From NCBI RefSeq assembly GCF_040054535.1, contig NC_090787.1, forward strand, positions 21,475,001-21,539,000: DNA of 64,000 bases, given 5' to 3'. This DNA comes from Antennarius striatus (Eukaryota > Chordata > Actinopteri > Lophiiformes > Antennariidae). Made by a program: the position numbers and the translations under genes. The notes under the pieces are model-generated. The model ran no database searches. It saw only the letters and a program-made list of their open reading frames with translations, and had not been told where the DNA came from. Every line of letters starts with the position of its first letter. Within the stretch, counting starts at the first letter, position 1. Shown here in pieces: positions 33,906-46,557 of this stretch.

Positions 33906-36900
33906 ATTTTACCAAAAAAATTCCACAGTTTAGTTAAAAAATGCCTTTCAAATAAAATAATTTGCTCTCCTTGAAAAGCACTGGCCTCCATCCTCCTTTT
34001 CCATTTTGCCTTCTCAGAGAAGACGTCATGTTAAATAATTAGTGTCTTCATGCAAGAAATAAACCCAATCAGACTGAAAAAAGGTCACTATACCGTATGA
34101 AAGTAGTCAATGGCACTCTCAAAGTCGCCCATCAGGCTGTGTACATATCCTATCGCAGCATAGGTGGAGGCATGCTGAGGGATTAACACCAACGCCTGAC
34201 GATGGTACTCCAAAGCCTGGTCATACTTTCTGTAGAAACACCAGAATATGAAATTATTACATCATCGAGGAGAACACAGCTTGTAAGCAGCTTTTGCACA
34301 AACCTTCCGAAATGCATCTCATAAAAAGTACATTTAAGATTGTGTAGCACTGGTGTAAAACAAGGTAATATATTCCTTTACTGGTCCCAAATGGGGAAAT
34401 GACCACGTACAGCAGGAGGGAAAAGTAGGATAGCAAGTGTGGACATTAGTAAGTACAAAAGTGGCGTCGAAACGTCAAATTAATTTTTTAAAATTATATT
34501 CACACTACAAATGATTTTTTTTTACATGTTTGAAAAACAGGTATCGCTTCACAACAAGGTTCTGAATTCAAATCCACCTCAGGAACCAGACCTCTTCTGT
34601 GTGTGTGTATACCATACAAATATATTCTAAATAATACATGCAAGGTTGCAGAACTTGATGTACCCAGAGGAACAGCTGTCAGATCAAAAGTATGACATCT
34701 ACAGGCAAGGAACGGAATTACATCTATAATTAAAAACCAAATGTCATTGAAGGCATTGTTATTTAAAAACGTGTTTTGCCATAGGCTGTTTGTTATTTTC
34801 AAATCTTAAGGGTTACAAGTTTAACACTTGATATTTCAATTATCAAAATCAGAGTTCAGGTAAAACAGCCCGTTCCTTTTCTATCCACCACTCGTAGGTA
34901 GATAGAACAGTAATCTTTGCTGCCCTTGTTTCCCAGCATGTACTGTACGTGTAGAAATGAAACTCCCACTATGACACAGGATGTAGAGATGACCCTCAGG
35001 ATTATAGCAGTGGTTTACTTCCTGCTGGGGTGTTACCATGGTAACTTGCACTACATAAGTAAACAGCACCAGAGCATACCTTTATATGTAAACATATAAG
35101 GTATTTCCTGCTGAGCATTTAGATGTCTAACCATATGTAAGATATGAAACCACACAAAAATAACACTTAATGTAACAGCTGAGATTGTAGTGAGTAGAAC
35201 AAGGCTAAACTGTGAAACATGCTATAGTAATAAATAGTGAATGCAAGATTCATTTAACAGAATAAGGAACTGTATTTAAAGTTTATAACAGATGTGAGCA
35301 CCAATGATGTGGGAGTGTCAGCATAGCATAGAATGTGTTTTGTAGCTCGCTTGTTTTACTAGGACAAAACAGGTCTTCCATTTTGGACAGGAGTCTGCTG
35401 ACAGACACTGAGTTTGTTTGAGTCAAACACAAATTAATATTGTCATGTTGTGTCCAGAAAATAACAAAAAGATAAGATTTAGCACATCAAAAAAAGGCCA
35501 GTAGCACCAGGAGGCTCCTCCCCCTGCTCCACACCCCACATCTATAATCACAGACGGAGTACAGCTCATTGTTTTCAGAGACAGGAAACGGTACAGAGAC
35601 AAAAGATGATAATTTCATCCAACAATTAAATCCAAAGAATAAAAGGCCTCGGCTACAATAACCATTTTGAAAAATGTGGCGAGGGCCCCTCAGCTTGTTT
35701 TAGAAGTAGTGGGCAAAGACGGCAACGCAACAAAATAATAACCATTCATCAGTCGTGTAGTACAGCACACAACACCCTCATACCTACTAAGTGGAGCCGT
35801 GCATTATTCATTAAAGGGCTCGTCATGAATGTTGGATGAGCTTCCTAACTGTGATGGGTGTGTGCTACAAAACATGGATTGAGCACATCTGTGAATATTA
35901 TTTATAACACGATGGCATAAAAAACAAATCAGATGAAAGAAGAAAGTCAGAGACTTACTCCAGATGACTCTTCTAAAGCACTGACTGTACTCAGCCTCCA
36001 TATATAAGATGCTATTTAGAAAGCAAACAGAGCTACAATGATAACCACTGCTGTATTTGGACGAGTGAGGACTACTCTTACAACCAAACAAACTGCACAA
36101 TAAAACTGGCTTCATACTTACTTTAATTTCCTGCACACATGTCCTAAGTTGTTCAACAAAGGCTCCCATTTGTCCACAGTGACCTTCATTTTAAAGACAT
36201 ATCAAAACATCAATCATAAGGTAACATATTCAAAATGCATGGTCGTGTTCTAAGATGTTTATATATATTTTTTGATTAATAAATGAGTTGTTACCTCATT
36301 CCCTATGGCTTTGATTTTCTCCATTGCATCAAGAAACAACTTCTCGGCCGTCTTCCAGCTAAAACAGAAGATATGAAAAAAAAAAGTCTGAAAGCACTTC
36401 TGGGTTTACATCAAAATCAAACACACTTCAGTGCGTCAAACTTTAGTTCCATTTATCTGACTGCAAGTTATTGTTTCATGTTAGCTGTAGAGTTCTGATA
36501 CATCTAGTATCAGCACATGTAGCTCATACTTTAAAAGCATCCTAAAAATAAAACTGGATGACAAGTACCACCTGCTGGGCTCCAGATCCTTTTGTATTGT
36601 TCATTCCATGTATGATACTTTGTCTAGGCAGTGTTATTAGTGTTGTTGTATGCACACGTGTGACTGCATGACTCACTCTCCATTCTGAAAGGCGACCACT
36701 GCCACCTCATGTATGACGAACGGATCCTCTGGAGCGATACTAAGAGCTTGGCTGAAGAAGCGTTCAGCCAGCTTGGAGTTGTTGGTCAGACCGTACTCCA
36801 GGCCGATGTAGAGCATGGGTAAGTGACACCTGAACACACAGACAACATTATTAAACACACAGAAAAGGTAAAAACTAAAGTTAGACTTATAAACTGACAT

Positions 36901-39900
36901 AGTTCAAGTTGCAGATTGATGTTAAGCTCAACCAAGTATGTTTTTTTAAGCGTAGCGTGTTCAGGCTACAAAGGGTTCTGCTGTCAAACAGATCAATAGT
37001 CACGGTGGCACAGTCGGCAGCGCTGTTGCCGCTCAGCAAGGCGGTTCCCGGTTCAAGTCCCGCTCTGTGGGGAGTTTGCATGTTCTCTGGGTTCTACGAC
37101 TTCCTCCCACCTCCAAAACCATACTGCTTAGGTGGATTGATCATACCAAACTGCCCTGCCAGTGTACCCCGCCTCACAGCCCCAGTCTGCTGGGATAGGC
37201 TCCAGCACCCCGTGACCTACGATGAATGAATAATGACCATCTAGTGGCATGTTCTATACACTTTGTATGTTTTTTAAATCTGTGAATGTGTGCAAGATGT
37301 GTGACTGTAATCCTTCCCGATAATATCCTGAACAGTCCTCTGCATTCTGAATTATTCTACTATTGTTTCAAATAAAATGCTCTGGTCAGATTTCTGTTGG
37401 GGTCTGAAAGACACAAACAAGTCCCAAAATCATGGGTGTCGGTAAGCTTTCCACTTCAGTTCCATTAATTACACAGGCAGTCGTCGACTTACGACAGATT
37501 GAATTTTTACTTAAGAGTCGAATTACGACCAATCTGTTTTCTCGCCTATTGTGAGCCACAAGGTAGGGTGGAGGTGTGGTGGTGAGGACAGAAGAGCGTG
37601 GGAGTGGAGGGCGCGGGAGACACGAGGGGGCCGGGGGAGGTGGCGTCTCTCTGATCATTTTCTCTAGATATCATACTGTTCCATATTTTTACGTTTGTCA
37701 GGTTCAAGTCAAACATCAGTACTGTACTACAACACAATTAGTTTATTATGTGAAAACATACAAAATGAAAAACAATGTAGTGTTGAAATACCAAAATGCA
37801 AAGACAGTAAAATACAAAATCTTGGTGGCTGCTGGCATCACTGGTGCTGGTGCTTTTCATAAGCATTGTGAGCTTTGTCTGAATTGTTCATCTCTTTTTC
37901 TCCTCATAAATTTCACGATATGGACGGAAAGCGTCGTTTGCCATCCGTTCAATCCTTGCAAATGTTTCTATGTTCTATGTCCATTTCTTCAAAGTGTGCA
38001 CGGAGTTTATTTAAGAGGGAAAAGCCTTCTGACAAGCCTTTGGTGGTGAACATTGTTTCTGGTTCCTCCTCTTCTTTCTCTGCTTCTCTTCTCTCTTCTT
38101 CTTCCACTCTTTCTTCTTCCAGCGCGATCAGTTCTTCATTCGTAAGTTCTCCTGATTCTTTGTCTAATAGCAACTCCTCGATATCTTCCACTTCACACTC
38201 CAAGGAGAGGTTTTTTACCAGTTTCACTATTTTCTCCCGAATCTGATCAAGTTCTTCGTCACTTTCAAATCCAGCAGAAGAGTTCACATAACGCTTGACA
38301 GTTTTTCCAAACCCCACTCATACATTTCTCCGTCACAGCCTCCCAAGCAGTAGAGATATTCTTGATACACTGTAGAATGTTGCACTGTTTCCAAAAATCT
38401 CGCAGCGATAGTTCCGGGTCTGCATCCATAGCAGTTATGGCTTGTGCAAAGGTGGTAGGAGGTAGTTTGCCTTGAATGCAGCAGTTGAACCCTGATCCAT
38501 GGGTTGGATCAGGGTTCAGTGGAGTTGTATTGGGAGGCAGGAAAATCACCTTTACATCTGGATGGAGGTCAGATAAGTGAGGTGGATGTCCAGGTGCATT
38601 GTCGAGGAGCAGCAAAATCTTGAAAGGAATTCCGTTCTCCAAACAGTATTCTCGCGCTTGAGGAATGAAACGATTCATAAACCAATCCTCAAACAATGCC
38701 TGGGTCATCCATGCCTTCCTGTTAGCACCATATGAAACTGGCAAAGTGTGCTTGTTTACATTCTTGAAGACACGCGGGTTTTCTGAGTGATAAATTAAGA
38801 AAGGCTTAAGCTTAAACCCTTTCACGTTCCTGCCGAGCAGCAAAGTCAGCCTTAACTTATAGGCTTTAAATCCCGGCATGCTTTTGACTTCCTTATGGAT
38901 GTAGGTGCGTTCTGGCATTCGTTTCCAGAACAACCCAGTTTCATCAACATTGAAGACAAGTTCTAGAAGATACTCCTCTTCTGTAATCAGTTCGTCAAGA
39001 CTGGCGACAAACTCACGCGCTCCTTTCTCATCTGCACTCGCTGCTTCTCCGGTCACTCGAACGTTATGCAGCTGGAATCTTTTCTTGAATCTCCTGAACC
39101 ACCCAGTACTAGCCACAAAATTCTGACCGTAGTCTTCTCCAGCACTTTCCTTCAAAGTCTGGAATAGACTTCTAGCCTTCGTCTGCACAGTACAAAGGCT
39201 TAATGGAGTCCGTTTTTAAATCTGATCTTCCATCCAAATGTGCAGTAATTTTTCCATTTCATGGATGGGCCCAGTGTGTTGTTTTGTGATTACTGTTGAG
39301 TGGATAGATGCAGAACCTTTCACAGCTTCACGGATCCTATCTTTGTCTTTCAGAATTGTTGACACAGTAGAGTGTGATAACTTCAGGTCACGTGCGATCA
39401 CATTCACTTTTTTTCCTCCTTCGTGCTGTTTTATCACCATCATTTTTGTGTCCAGATCGATGGCCCGTCTTGCCTTCTTGGCAGCCTGAGGAGATGATGA
39501 AAACAATTTCCTCTTGGTAGACATCTTGGGGGTATACAGACAAGGAAGAAGTGTGCTGCACTGTCCTGGGCTGGGCTACTGATCTCTCAGTGTGACTGAA
39601 CAGCGTGTGTGCGCCGTGGTGACTGAAGAGAGCGCGGGAGTCTCAGAGCGTGAGTACTGTGGCAGGAGGGAATGCCCGCGTTGCCCAGACATTGTGGTCG
39701 TAAAGTCGGTCGATCGTAAGTCGCATAGGTCGTAAGTGGACGACTACCTGTAATTATCAACTCCATCACGGTCTATCTTCACTCCCCAACATCAGGTTAT
39801 CACAATTATTCAAGGAGTGTGCCTTAGTTTAGATGTACATAAAAGTACACTTTCCTTTTTAATTCTGTCCATCGTTTACACAACGGGTTAATAATTTACC

Positions 39901-42900
39901 TATGTGCGTGAGATCGATCAAAAGAAGTCATGTTTATTATATGGTACTAAATTCTATTTTGACCTGAGAAAGTATAAAACTGTACTTAATTTTCACGCAG
40001 TTATTTATACACTGCGACCTTTAATCAGTTAATAGCAGATCTGGGGAATACTCCTGGGATTTTTAATTGTATTTCTGGCATGTATTCAGAATTTAAAAAT
40101 ATTTTAACTTGATTAGGTGAAACATAAAATTCCTCGTCAAGTCTTTGTACTGTTTTTAATATAGAATCATCAGTCAAAGTTGGAAGTATTAGAAAGTTAT
40201 TTGTCCCTCAATGCAGCCCAGCTCCTCTGGGATCTGAGGTTCTGTAGCATTTTCTTTACCACTGGTGGTCATTGTTGAACAAGAAAAAGCTTCTACACAT
40301 CTCTTAAAGGTAAAACCTTCATTATCAGCAGCAGCCACCTGAGGTCTCCTGAGGACATTATCAGCCTGTTTTCCAAAGAAGATTGAAATAAATCAGATGC
40401 AAAACTCAACCGACTGAAAAGACATTGCATTAATGATTGTGTTTCTCTTGTGAACACCTCATCTCTGGTGAAGACAGAGAACAGATTACTTTCTTACCCT
40501 TTCATCAGCTGGGCAGCAGTGAAGTAGGCAGCCATAGCTTGGTCATGCTCGCTCTCCACTGCAAATGAATGTCCATAAGCGATCCATGCAGGACCGTATG
40601 TCCTTTCCAGTGTGGTGGCTTTGCTAAAGGAGAAATAACACATAATGTGTGTAAGTCAACTCAAGCCAACTATAAATAGCTTGTAATGTGGCCTCAAACA
40701 GGATGCACTTCCTCTTTTAAGAGTGCAGATACAAACCTTAGGTAACGCCGAGCATGTTCATTCTTATGGCCAACCATGAGATAGTAGCACCCAACAGCAA
40801 ACCAGGATACCTACGTGAAGTTTTGTGTGCGGTTAAAACATCCTGTAAAGTGTGCGAGCATGGAGCAAACATGTGCAGTGGGACAGAGGAAAAACTCACT
40901 GGATTGTTGGGATACAAGTCTACAAGTTTGTGTGAGATATAAAACAATTCTGTAAAGAAGAATAAAAGAAGTTAACTGACCAAACATTAACATATTATTG
41001 ATTGTGCAGATGGCCAGGCAATCCAGCTGAACATTCTTTATAGGGAGTTTTCATTTTACCATTTGCTTTTCCAAGTTCCACCAGGGTTCCTATGTGGACG
41101 GGTAAGCAGTTGGCATGGAAGGGATCCTTAACCATCACCCTAGAATACAACAACCAAGCTGCATTAACTGATAATGCAAATTTTTCAAGCATGTACAGTA
41201 AGCTGAACAAGTTTGCAAAATAAACAGTTTAATACAGAAACTAGTTGTTTCTTCATTCTTTAAATTATTCCTGCTTCTGTATTAAGAAGGGAAAAAATAA
41301 GAAATCAAATCATGAAAACTTTCATGCATACGAGAGACAAATAAAATCTGTTAATAGTAAAAAGAGCTGAAATCCATTTTAATCAAAATAAATTAATACC
41401 CAATTTACAGAAGGCAACATCCTCCATCTGGCTGATTTCACTTTATCTAGAGACTTGTAAGAGAGTATTTCTGTGGTGTGAACCGTGTGATCCTCTTCTA
41501 ATATGATCTGAACATCGACACGAGTGTTTGCAGCCAGAAACCAGAGAAGCATATGAACAAGGCATTAGAAGAAGAAGTGAACCGCAATGGCTGAAATGCC
41601 ACATTCTACCTACTTTACTTATTCAGGAACCTTCTCAACTGCAATATGCATTTTATTAGCTAAAACACAAGCTAAATACAGTCAACAAAAAAAGCTAACA
41701 AAAGCTATTAGCCTTTTGTTTGACTGTTACGCTGCAGTGGCTCTGCCAGTGTGTACCAGACCAAATCATTTCCTCTGCTATAGATAAGAGGAGTCTTATG
41801 CAAACATAATACAGTAAGGAAGCGTTCACACAATGCAGTGTGTGATCCTGTGTGTGAAGGTCCAGATCAGAAGAGCAGCTCCTTTTGCATGACATCAATT
41901 GATAAATGCAGCTCATAACAGTAATTAGAGTGAGAACAGGAGAAAACACCTACGTTGATGTGAGTTTGTAGCACATCTTGAAATCACAGTTATAATAATG
42001 TCTTTCAGCCAGAGACACCACTACATCCAAGTTGTCCTGAAGACCATTGACCATCTCTGGTACCACCAAATCACTCGGCTTGTTATACTGCAGAGAAGAG
42101 AAAACAAGAAGAACGACAGGGGTTTTAAACCAAAGCAGGTCAGAATCTACAGAATGGACATTGTTTATGGCGGCACGGTGGTTTAGTGGTTAGCACACTG
42201 TTGCCTCACACCAAGAAGGTCACGAGTTCAAACCCCAGCAATCCCAACATGGCTTTCCTGTGTAGAGTTTGAATGTTTTCTCCATGTCTGAGTGGGTTTT
42301 TTCAGACAGAGAAGGGTGCATCTGGGATTGGCTACAAACATAACTACATTTCTAATGTTCTATGGATGCAGGTTATTCTGCGTAACATCCTGTGCATAAA
42401 TGTAGCTCAACAGGACACCCTGTAAGAAGGAAAGTATCTTCACCAAGAGGCCTCTTGGATGAAAGTTGAAACATCTTCAGATCCTAAATAGAAATCCAGG
42501 TGTTTCTGATTCAAGCTGGGAGGATTCAAGCTCTCTACATCAGCGCACAGTTTTAACAATGCTGAACAATACAACAACAATGTGTCTAAAACAAAGAGTA
42601 ATCTGTTAGAAATACATCTAAAGCCTTCTTACCTTCTTTAACTTATTTTCAAACAGGAAGTGCAACAGTTCCTCCTCTTCTTCTGTACACTGCTGACTCA
42701 GAGGAAGCGAGTCAAGGAAATCTTTCTCTATTGAAAGAAGAACACATTTCACATATGCTGACACTTAACAAGTTAACAACTGCATATATTTAAAGAGAAA
42801 CTTTATCATTGCCATAGATCAGCCTCACCTTCTTGTGCAGTCAACATGTGGTGTGATGTTAACAGATCGAAGGCTTCAAAGCAGTAGACATCAAGTTTCA

Positions 42901-44447
42901 AGGCCTCTTTGTAGCTAGAGGTGGCCAGTGGTCTGTTGTCCATCGCATCGTAGATCTTACCCCGCAGGAGGCATATGGAGCTGCTGATCTGAAATTTGCC
43001 ACAGAAGAAAAGGCAGAGAAGAAATTGAGTCTCAAGCTAATGTCCATAAAATTATTTCACTGAACATTTAAGGCCTATCTATAGTAATAATATCATACTA
43101 CTTTAAGTTACTATCTTTTCAGTATTTCAGCATTGGTGAGAACTTACAGAGGCAGGGGACATGTCCCAGTCCTTAGCTGGCCCAGGCGTCCCAATGTCCT
43201 CTTTCACACTCCTGTCTAGCAGCTTCTTACTGGCTGGCTCCTCTGCATCCAGGATATCCAAGGCCTGCTGGAACTCTTTGGCAGCATACTAGACAGAACA
43301 AAGATATCTCAGAGATTTCTACTGACCATAACTTATTAATGAAAACTTCCCCAGGAAGGATTCTCCAGTTACTTACATGACACCTAGCAGCAAGGTACTG
43401 ACAAGCACCATACAGCTGTGTGCAAGAAGACAGGCATTATTTCAAAATGAAACAAGACAGATATTTCTAGTGATATTGTTGCTCCATCTATACCTATAGA
43501 CATACATATACTTTGCAGGTTCAAAGGGGGCTGTATGTTCACAAAAACTACATGAAAAGGACGTTCTGCTGGCAACAGAAGGAAATATGGTGAATCCCAC
43601 CTTGAGGCTTAATTCCAAGTACAGTAGATAATACAAACCTCTCACACCTTGTTTTATGACCTTGACAAAACCCTCTTACTCACTTCCCAGCCCCTCGAGC
43701 TGCTTTTCACATGTGGTGTCAACTTACACCTCGCATAAAATGAGATTACCTTGTCCAGTTTTCGTGAGCGGAGGGCGTGGGAGGCTCTGTGGTACTGAGA
43801 GGTCAGGTAAAGGCACTGAGCCAGCCAGTAGATGTCCTGGGGATCCTCTACGTGACAGACAGAGAGGTTTGTTCAACAACATGACGACAGAGCGTCACGG
43901 GAAGACCACCGCAGGTGTGTCAGGTCCTGTTTCCACCCCCAACCTTCACTCCCCAGGTTTGTTCTCAGCTGTGATGCTACAGAGCTTTCATACAACACAA
44001 TAGGTAAACTCTCCCTTCAAATAAAACAGACTACACATAGATTCGTATCTTTAGGTGATATAAACTCTCCCTTCAAATAAAACAGACCATAATAGGGTGA
44101 CTCCAGGGGAGAGAAGCTCCAGCACCGAGGTGACTGCTGTGAAGATGCCGAACAGAACCAACTCACCGTGAGAAAGCGACGCTATCTTGTCGGCCCAAAA
44201 CAGAGCACTTTGATACTGTTGCTGGGGACACACAAGGACAAGACCATCTTAAATGCAGCTTCAGGTTCTGGTGGTTTTTTACCGTTATAACACTGCGCTC
44301 GTCGACAGGCGTCCAGGGGCGTCCGTTCCCTCTGACGCCAGGCTGCCTCCCGGCTAGCCTTAGCTAGCAGCGCGTTAAACCAAGGGAACTGTTCCTCACC
44401 TGGTCGATGTACTGTCGGACCCGCTTCCGTAGTCTGTCGAGATTCAT
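31627..44447 (-). CDS. cdc16: Anaphase-promoting complex subunit 6 (CDC16/APC6), 18 exons
   Basis: Exons: 44400-44447, 44167-44221, 43750-43847, 43377-43415, 43148-43288, 42829-42988, 42633-42727, 41954-42087, 41060-41139, 40900-40949, 40737-40810, 40498-40623, 36677-36829, 36295-36358, 36122-36183, 34094-34229, 32189-32279, 31627-31874. Total 1854 bp, 617 aa (human about 620), frame kept throughout. It is a tetratricopeptide-repeat scaffold subunit of the APC/C ubiquitin ligase, which triggers anaphase. Recognised blocks: MNLDRLRKRVRQYIDQ, QYQSALFWADKIASL, DIYWLAQCLYLTSQY, SLAERHYYNCDFKMCYKL, DPFHANCLPVHIGTLVEL, YGPAWIAYGHSFAVE, MLYIGLEYGLTNNSKLAERF, DKWEPLLNNLGHVCRKL and the last TPR GHCIEMYIGDTDAYI. 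The C-terminal tail is acidic and Thr-rich with several ETP motifs (likely phosphosites) and is less conserved. Intron 12 (3.7 kb) holds a Tigger transposon and a SINE; intron 16 holds an antisense LINE. The intron 14 acceptor (gaag at 36184) has a weak pyrimidine tract. Confidence 0.97.
31955..32065 (+). repeat. Common fish interspersed repeat fragment
   Basis: The string caatccaatccaatctttac followed by gagcactttacaacaaccac and aaagtgctgtacag recurs widely in fish genomes as a LINE/SINE-derived unit. In cdc16 intron 17. Confidence 0.5.
32860..33904 (+). mobile_element. Rex1/L2-like LINE, 5-prime truncated, antisense in cdc16 intron 16
   Basis: A continuous frame over 32868-33510 encodes the reverse transcriptase thumb region (NVSKTKEMVLDFRRAPPSPQ, YQYLGLQLDSRLDWS, YQSVVSSVLSYAIVCWGGGA). 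It is followed by an AT-rich 3-prime UTR and the tail gggattaataaagtatc with about ten TATC units. The 5-prime part, including the catalytic core, is absent: a dead-on-arrival copy, but little decayed, so fairly recent. Confidence 0.9.
33864..33905 (+). repeat. (TATC)n microsatellite
   Basis: Ten or so TATC units forming the 3-prime end of the LINE copy just upstream. Confidence 0.95.
34372..34450 (-). repeat. Rex1/L2-like LINE tail fragment
   Basis: The string tcctttactggtcccaaatg and the following acagcaggagg resemble the reversed tail of the nearby LINE family. In cdc16 intron 15. Confidence 0.4.
37001..37235 (+). mobile_element. tRNA-derived SINE
   Basis: The head ggtggcacagtcggcagcgc resembles a polymerase III A box and is followed by a B box (ggttcaagtcc near 37050). 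The body contains ggggagtttgcatgttctct, and the tail ctgctgggataggctccagc with a short gaatgaat end. In cdc16 intron 12. Confidence 0.8.
37472..39750 (-). mobile_element. Tigger (pogo-like) DNA transposon, inactive
   Basis: The inverted termini caggcagtcgtcgacttacg (left) and caggtagtcgtccacttacg (right, reversed) are flanked by TA, the target duplication of this family; the left end has a 2-base insertion. Inside, on the minus strand, lies a broken transposase. The element is inserted in cdc16 intron 12 in the same orientation as the gene. Confidence 0.93.
37949..39524 (-). pseudogene. Tigger transposase pseudogene
   Basis: The N-terminal CENP-B-type helix-turn-helix (39216-39524: DLDTKMMVIKQHEGGKKVNV, LSHSTVSTILKDKDRI) is followed after a stop/frameshift by the second DNA-binding domain and DDE domain (38265-39188: STGWFRRFKKRFQLHN, FNVDETGLFWKRMPERTYI, ILLLLDNAPGHPP). 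A shifted C-terminal piece follows (37949-38317). The first two catalytic Asp motifs are intact. The third motif, expected as a PMDQG block after NTTPLN, is destroyed by a 13-bp inverted duplication (38486-38498 against 38506-38518). Confidence 0.92.
42169..42420 (+). mobile_element. tRNA-derived SINE, V-SINE-like
   Basis: The head ggcggcacggtggtttagtg with gttagcacactg (A box) is followed by B box gagttcaaacccc and by the body gtgtagagtttgaatgtttt, which matches the usual fish SINE body. In cdc16 intron 7. Confidence 0.8.
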
Positions 44448-44640
44448 CGTGGTTGTTTTTCTGTCTCTACACCGGCTATAGTCAGTGTGTCATCTTAAGA
44501 GACACGAACAATGTTTCAGGGTGTCCACGGACCAGGGTGCGCTAGCCCGCTAGCTGCGGACAATCAAATACGCGGCTTCTCTCCGAAGCGGGTGTTCTGT
44601 AATGTGGTTCCGTAGGGAAACAAAGACTGGATTTACAGTT
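44448..44640 (-). promoter_or_regulatory. Putative cdc16 promoter
   Basis: The 190 bp upstream of the cdc16 ATG are relatively CpG-rich (cgctagcccgctagctgcgg, tacgcggc, ccgaagcgggtg) in AT-rich surroundings, with no TATA box at the expected distance. Called from position and composition only. Confidence 0.4.
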
Positions 44641-45129
44641 CCGCTTTAATTATTCACTATTTGACTCAATATACGTTTGGGAAATTGTAAAATAATATTT
44701 AAAAAAAAACAATTCGTCCACATTTATTCAAATAATCATGTTCATATTTTATTTGTTGTTTTCAAATGAACATATTACCAAAGATTGCCAGCGTCTTTGT
44801 GAATATGACATCATTCACAGAAGTACAGTATTGCACTCCAAAATTGATCACAGGACACATCCTACACAAATACTGCTCGATTTTTACAGAAATGTATTAC
44901 CCAACATCGTGGAGGTTCTATTATTTATTTCTAAGACTAACACTAACACAGAACACAGCTTAGCCAAAGGAGGAAGACATGTTCTCTGTGTGACTTCATG
45001 CTTAGATGTTTAGGAGAGGGAAGGAACAGAAAGCTCTGAGCAGAATGAAGGGTTTCAGTTGTATGAACCACTGATTTCCAGCTGTACCTCATGAGGTGGA
45101 ATTCTTAGGTACGTTTGTTTGAGGGAAGG
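44641..45129. other. Short spacer between cdc16 and cfap97d2
   Basis: AT-rich, no exon. It probably includes the cfap97d2 3-prime UTR; an AATAAA on the minus strand occurs near 44922. Confidence 0.5.
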
Positions 45130-46557
45130 TTATTTCATGTCTGCTTTTGCTGGATCCAGTCCCTCCTCTTCATTTTCGTCGTTCCCACTGGGTTTTCTGC
45201 TTGTGTGGCTGTGTGTGGTTTCCTCTGCAGTACCTTTTTGTCCTTTATCACAATCACCACCTTTTTTGATGGGTTGTTCCTGCCTCTGTTAACGACATAT
45301 TAATAATATGTAATAATAAAATAACATGATATATTTTATCGTGCAGTAGTGTTAAAAGAAATCAAATAAAAAAATGTTGACCTTTTGCTGATTTGCCCTT
45401 CCCCGGGGGTAACGTGCAATGCTGTCCATCACCATGAGAGTTTTGAGCCAGTCCTCATGCCATTTCCTCACATTATAGTGAGGCTTGCACTGGCTCAGAC
45501 GACACAGGATCATCTGATTCTCCTTGGTGATATGGAGCAACTCCACCTGTCGCTTCTCTTTGCCAAGGCTACAGTGAAGAATAAACACAGGCTTTACAGC
45601 AGGGTTTCAGTTTCAAGATTCACTTTATTTCTTAAAATATAACTTGATGCCAGACTTACATGTATACATTTACATTGTTGTCCTGCAGTAACCTCAACTA
45701 ACCTTTTCTTGTCATAAAATTTCCTGCTGTTGACTCCTCCAGTTGTCCTCATGATGCTTGATATCTTCTCCTTAAGCATGCTGTTTTCTCTGTCAATCTT
45801 TGCTTTCCTTTCTTCTTCAAGCTTAATACAATAAAATATAGTTACAAATACAGGGAGTATCTACATTTGATGAACTTTCAGACAGAACACCTCGCAAATC
45901 ATTCTATAATTTTGATGTTTGCATGTTATTACTACAGGTTTAACAAGATATAGATCTACTTTGAAATAAGTTTTTAAAAAATCATTCTTATATTTACTGT
46001 GCAATTAATTCATAGTCAGACATTTTGGGCAGCTTCCTCACTGAATCATCATGCTGCCACCCGAGTGATAAGATGTGAGATGAGGTGAAATAATTACATA
46101 TAAAGCAGTAACCTTCAGTTTCTTCAGCTTGACAGACAGGTGAACATAGTTCTTTGGTGGCTTTGTGTTTATCGTTGTCTTTGTTGATGTCACCTTGAGA
46201 GAAGAGAAAACAGGTTTGTACAAGTAGTAACAAACTGATGGGAACTGAAGATGGAGAGAAGTTATTGGTTAAAGTAATATGTCACATGTACATGTTTATT
46301 CTCACCTTCTCTCTATGTAAGTCATATGAAGCTTTGTCCCATTTCTGTTGCAGGTATTTGTTTGCAGTGGGAAGAAGGGGCTGATATGCCAGGTGTGATG
46401 CAGCGCTGCCAAGACAAAACATTAATAAACAGTCATGCAAGCCGTCACCATGGTATCCTAGAGTTATCTAGCATTATGTAAGCTGAGTCAGTGTTTGGCT
46501 CCATCAGACTTACCAGGTCTCCATATCACAGTTCTTCATCTGCCTGTAGGTGTTCAT
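45130..46557 (-). CDS. cfap97d2: CFAP97 domain-containing protein 2
   Basis: Six exons: 46514-46557, 46306-46405, 46113-46193, 45703-45821, 45382-45568, 45130-45285. Total 687 bp, 228 aa, frame kept. The central part is the CFAP97 (Hemingway) domain: INTKPPKNYVHLSVKLKKLK, EEERKAKIDRENSMLKEKIS, IMRTTGGVNSR, then KEKRQVELLHITKENQ and RLSQCKPHYNVRKWHEDW. Family members act in motile cilia and sperm flagella; the exact job of this one is unknown. The order next to CDC16 and UPF3A matches human 13q34, where CFAP97D2 lies, and argues against CFAP97D1. The last exon (RQEQPIKKGG to DPAKADMK) is a lysine/acid-rich tail that I placed by splice sites and its open frame, so it is less certain. If that splice is not used, the protein ends shortly after GRANQQKVNIFL. 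An upstream exon could also exist. Confidence 0.85.
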
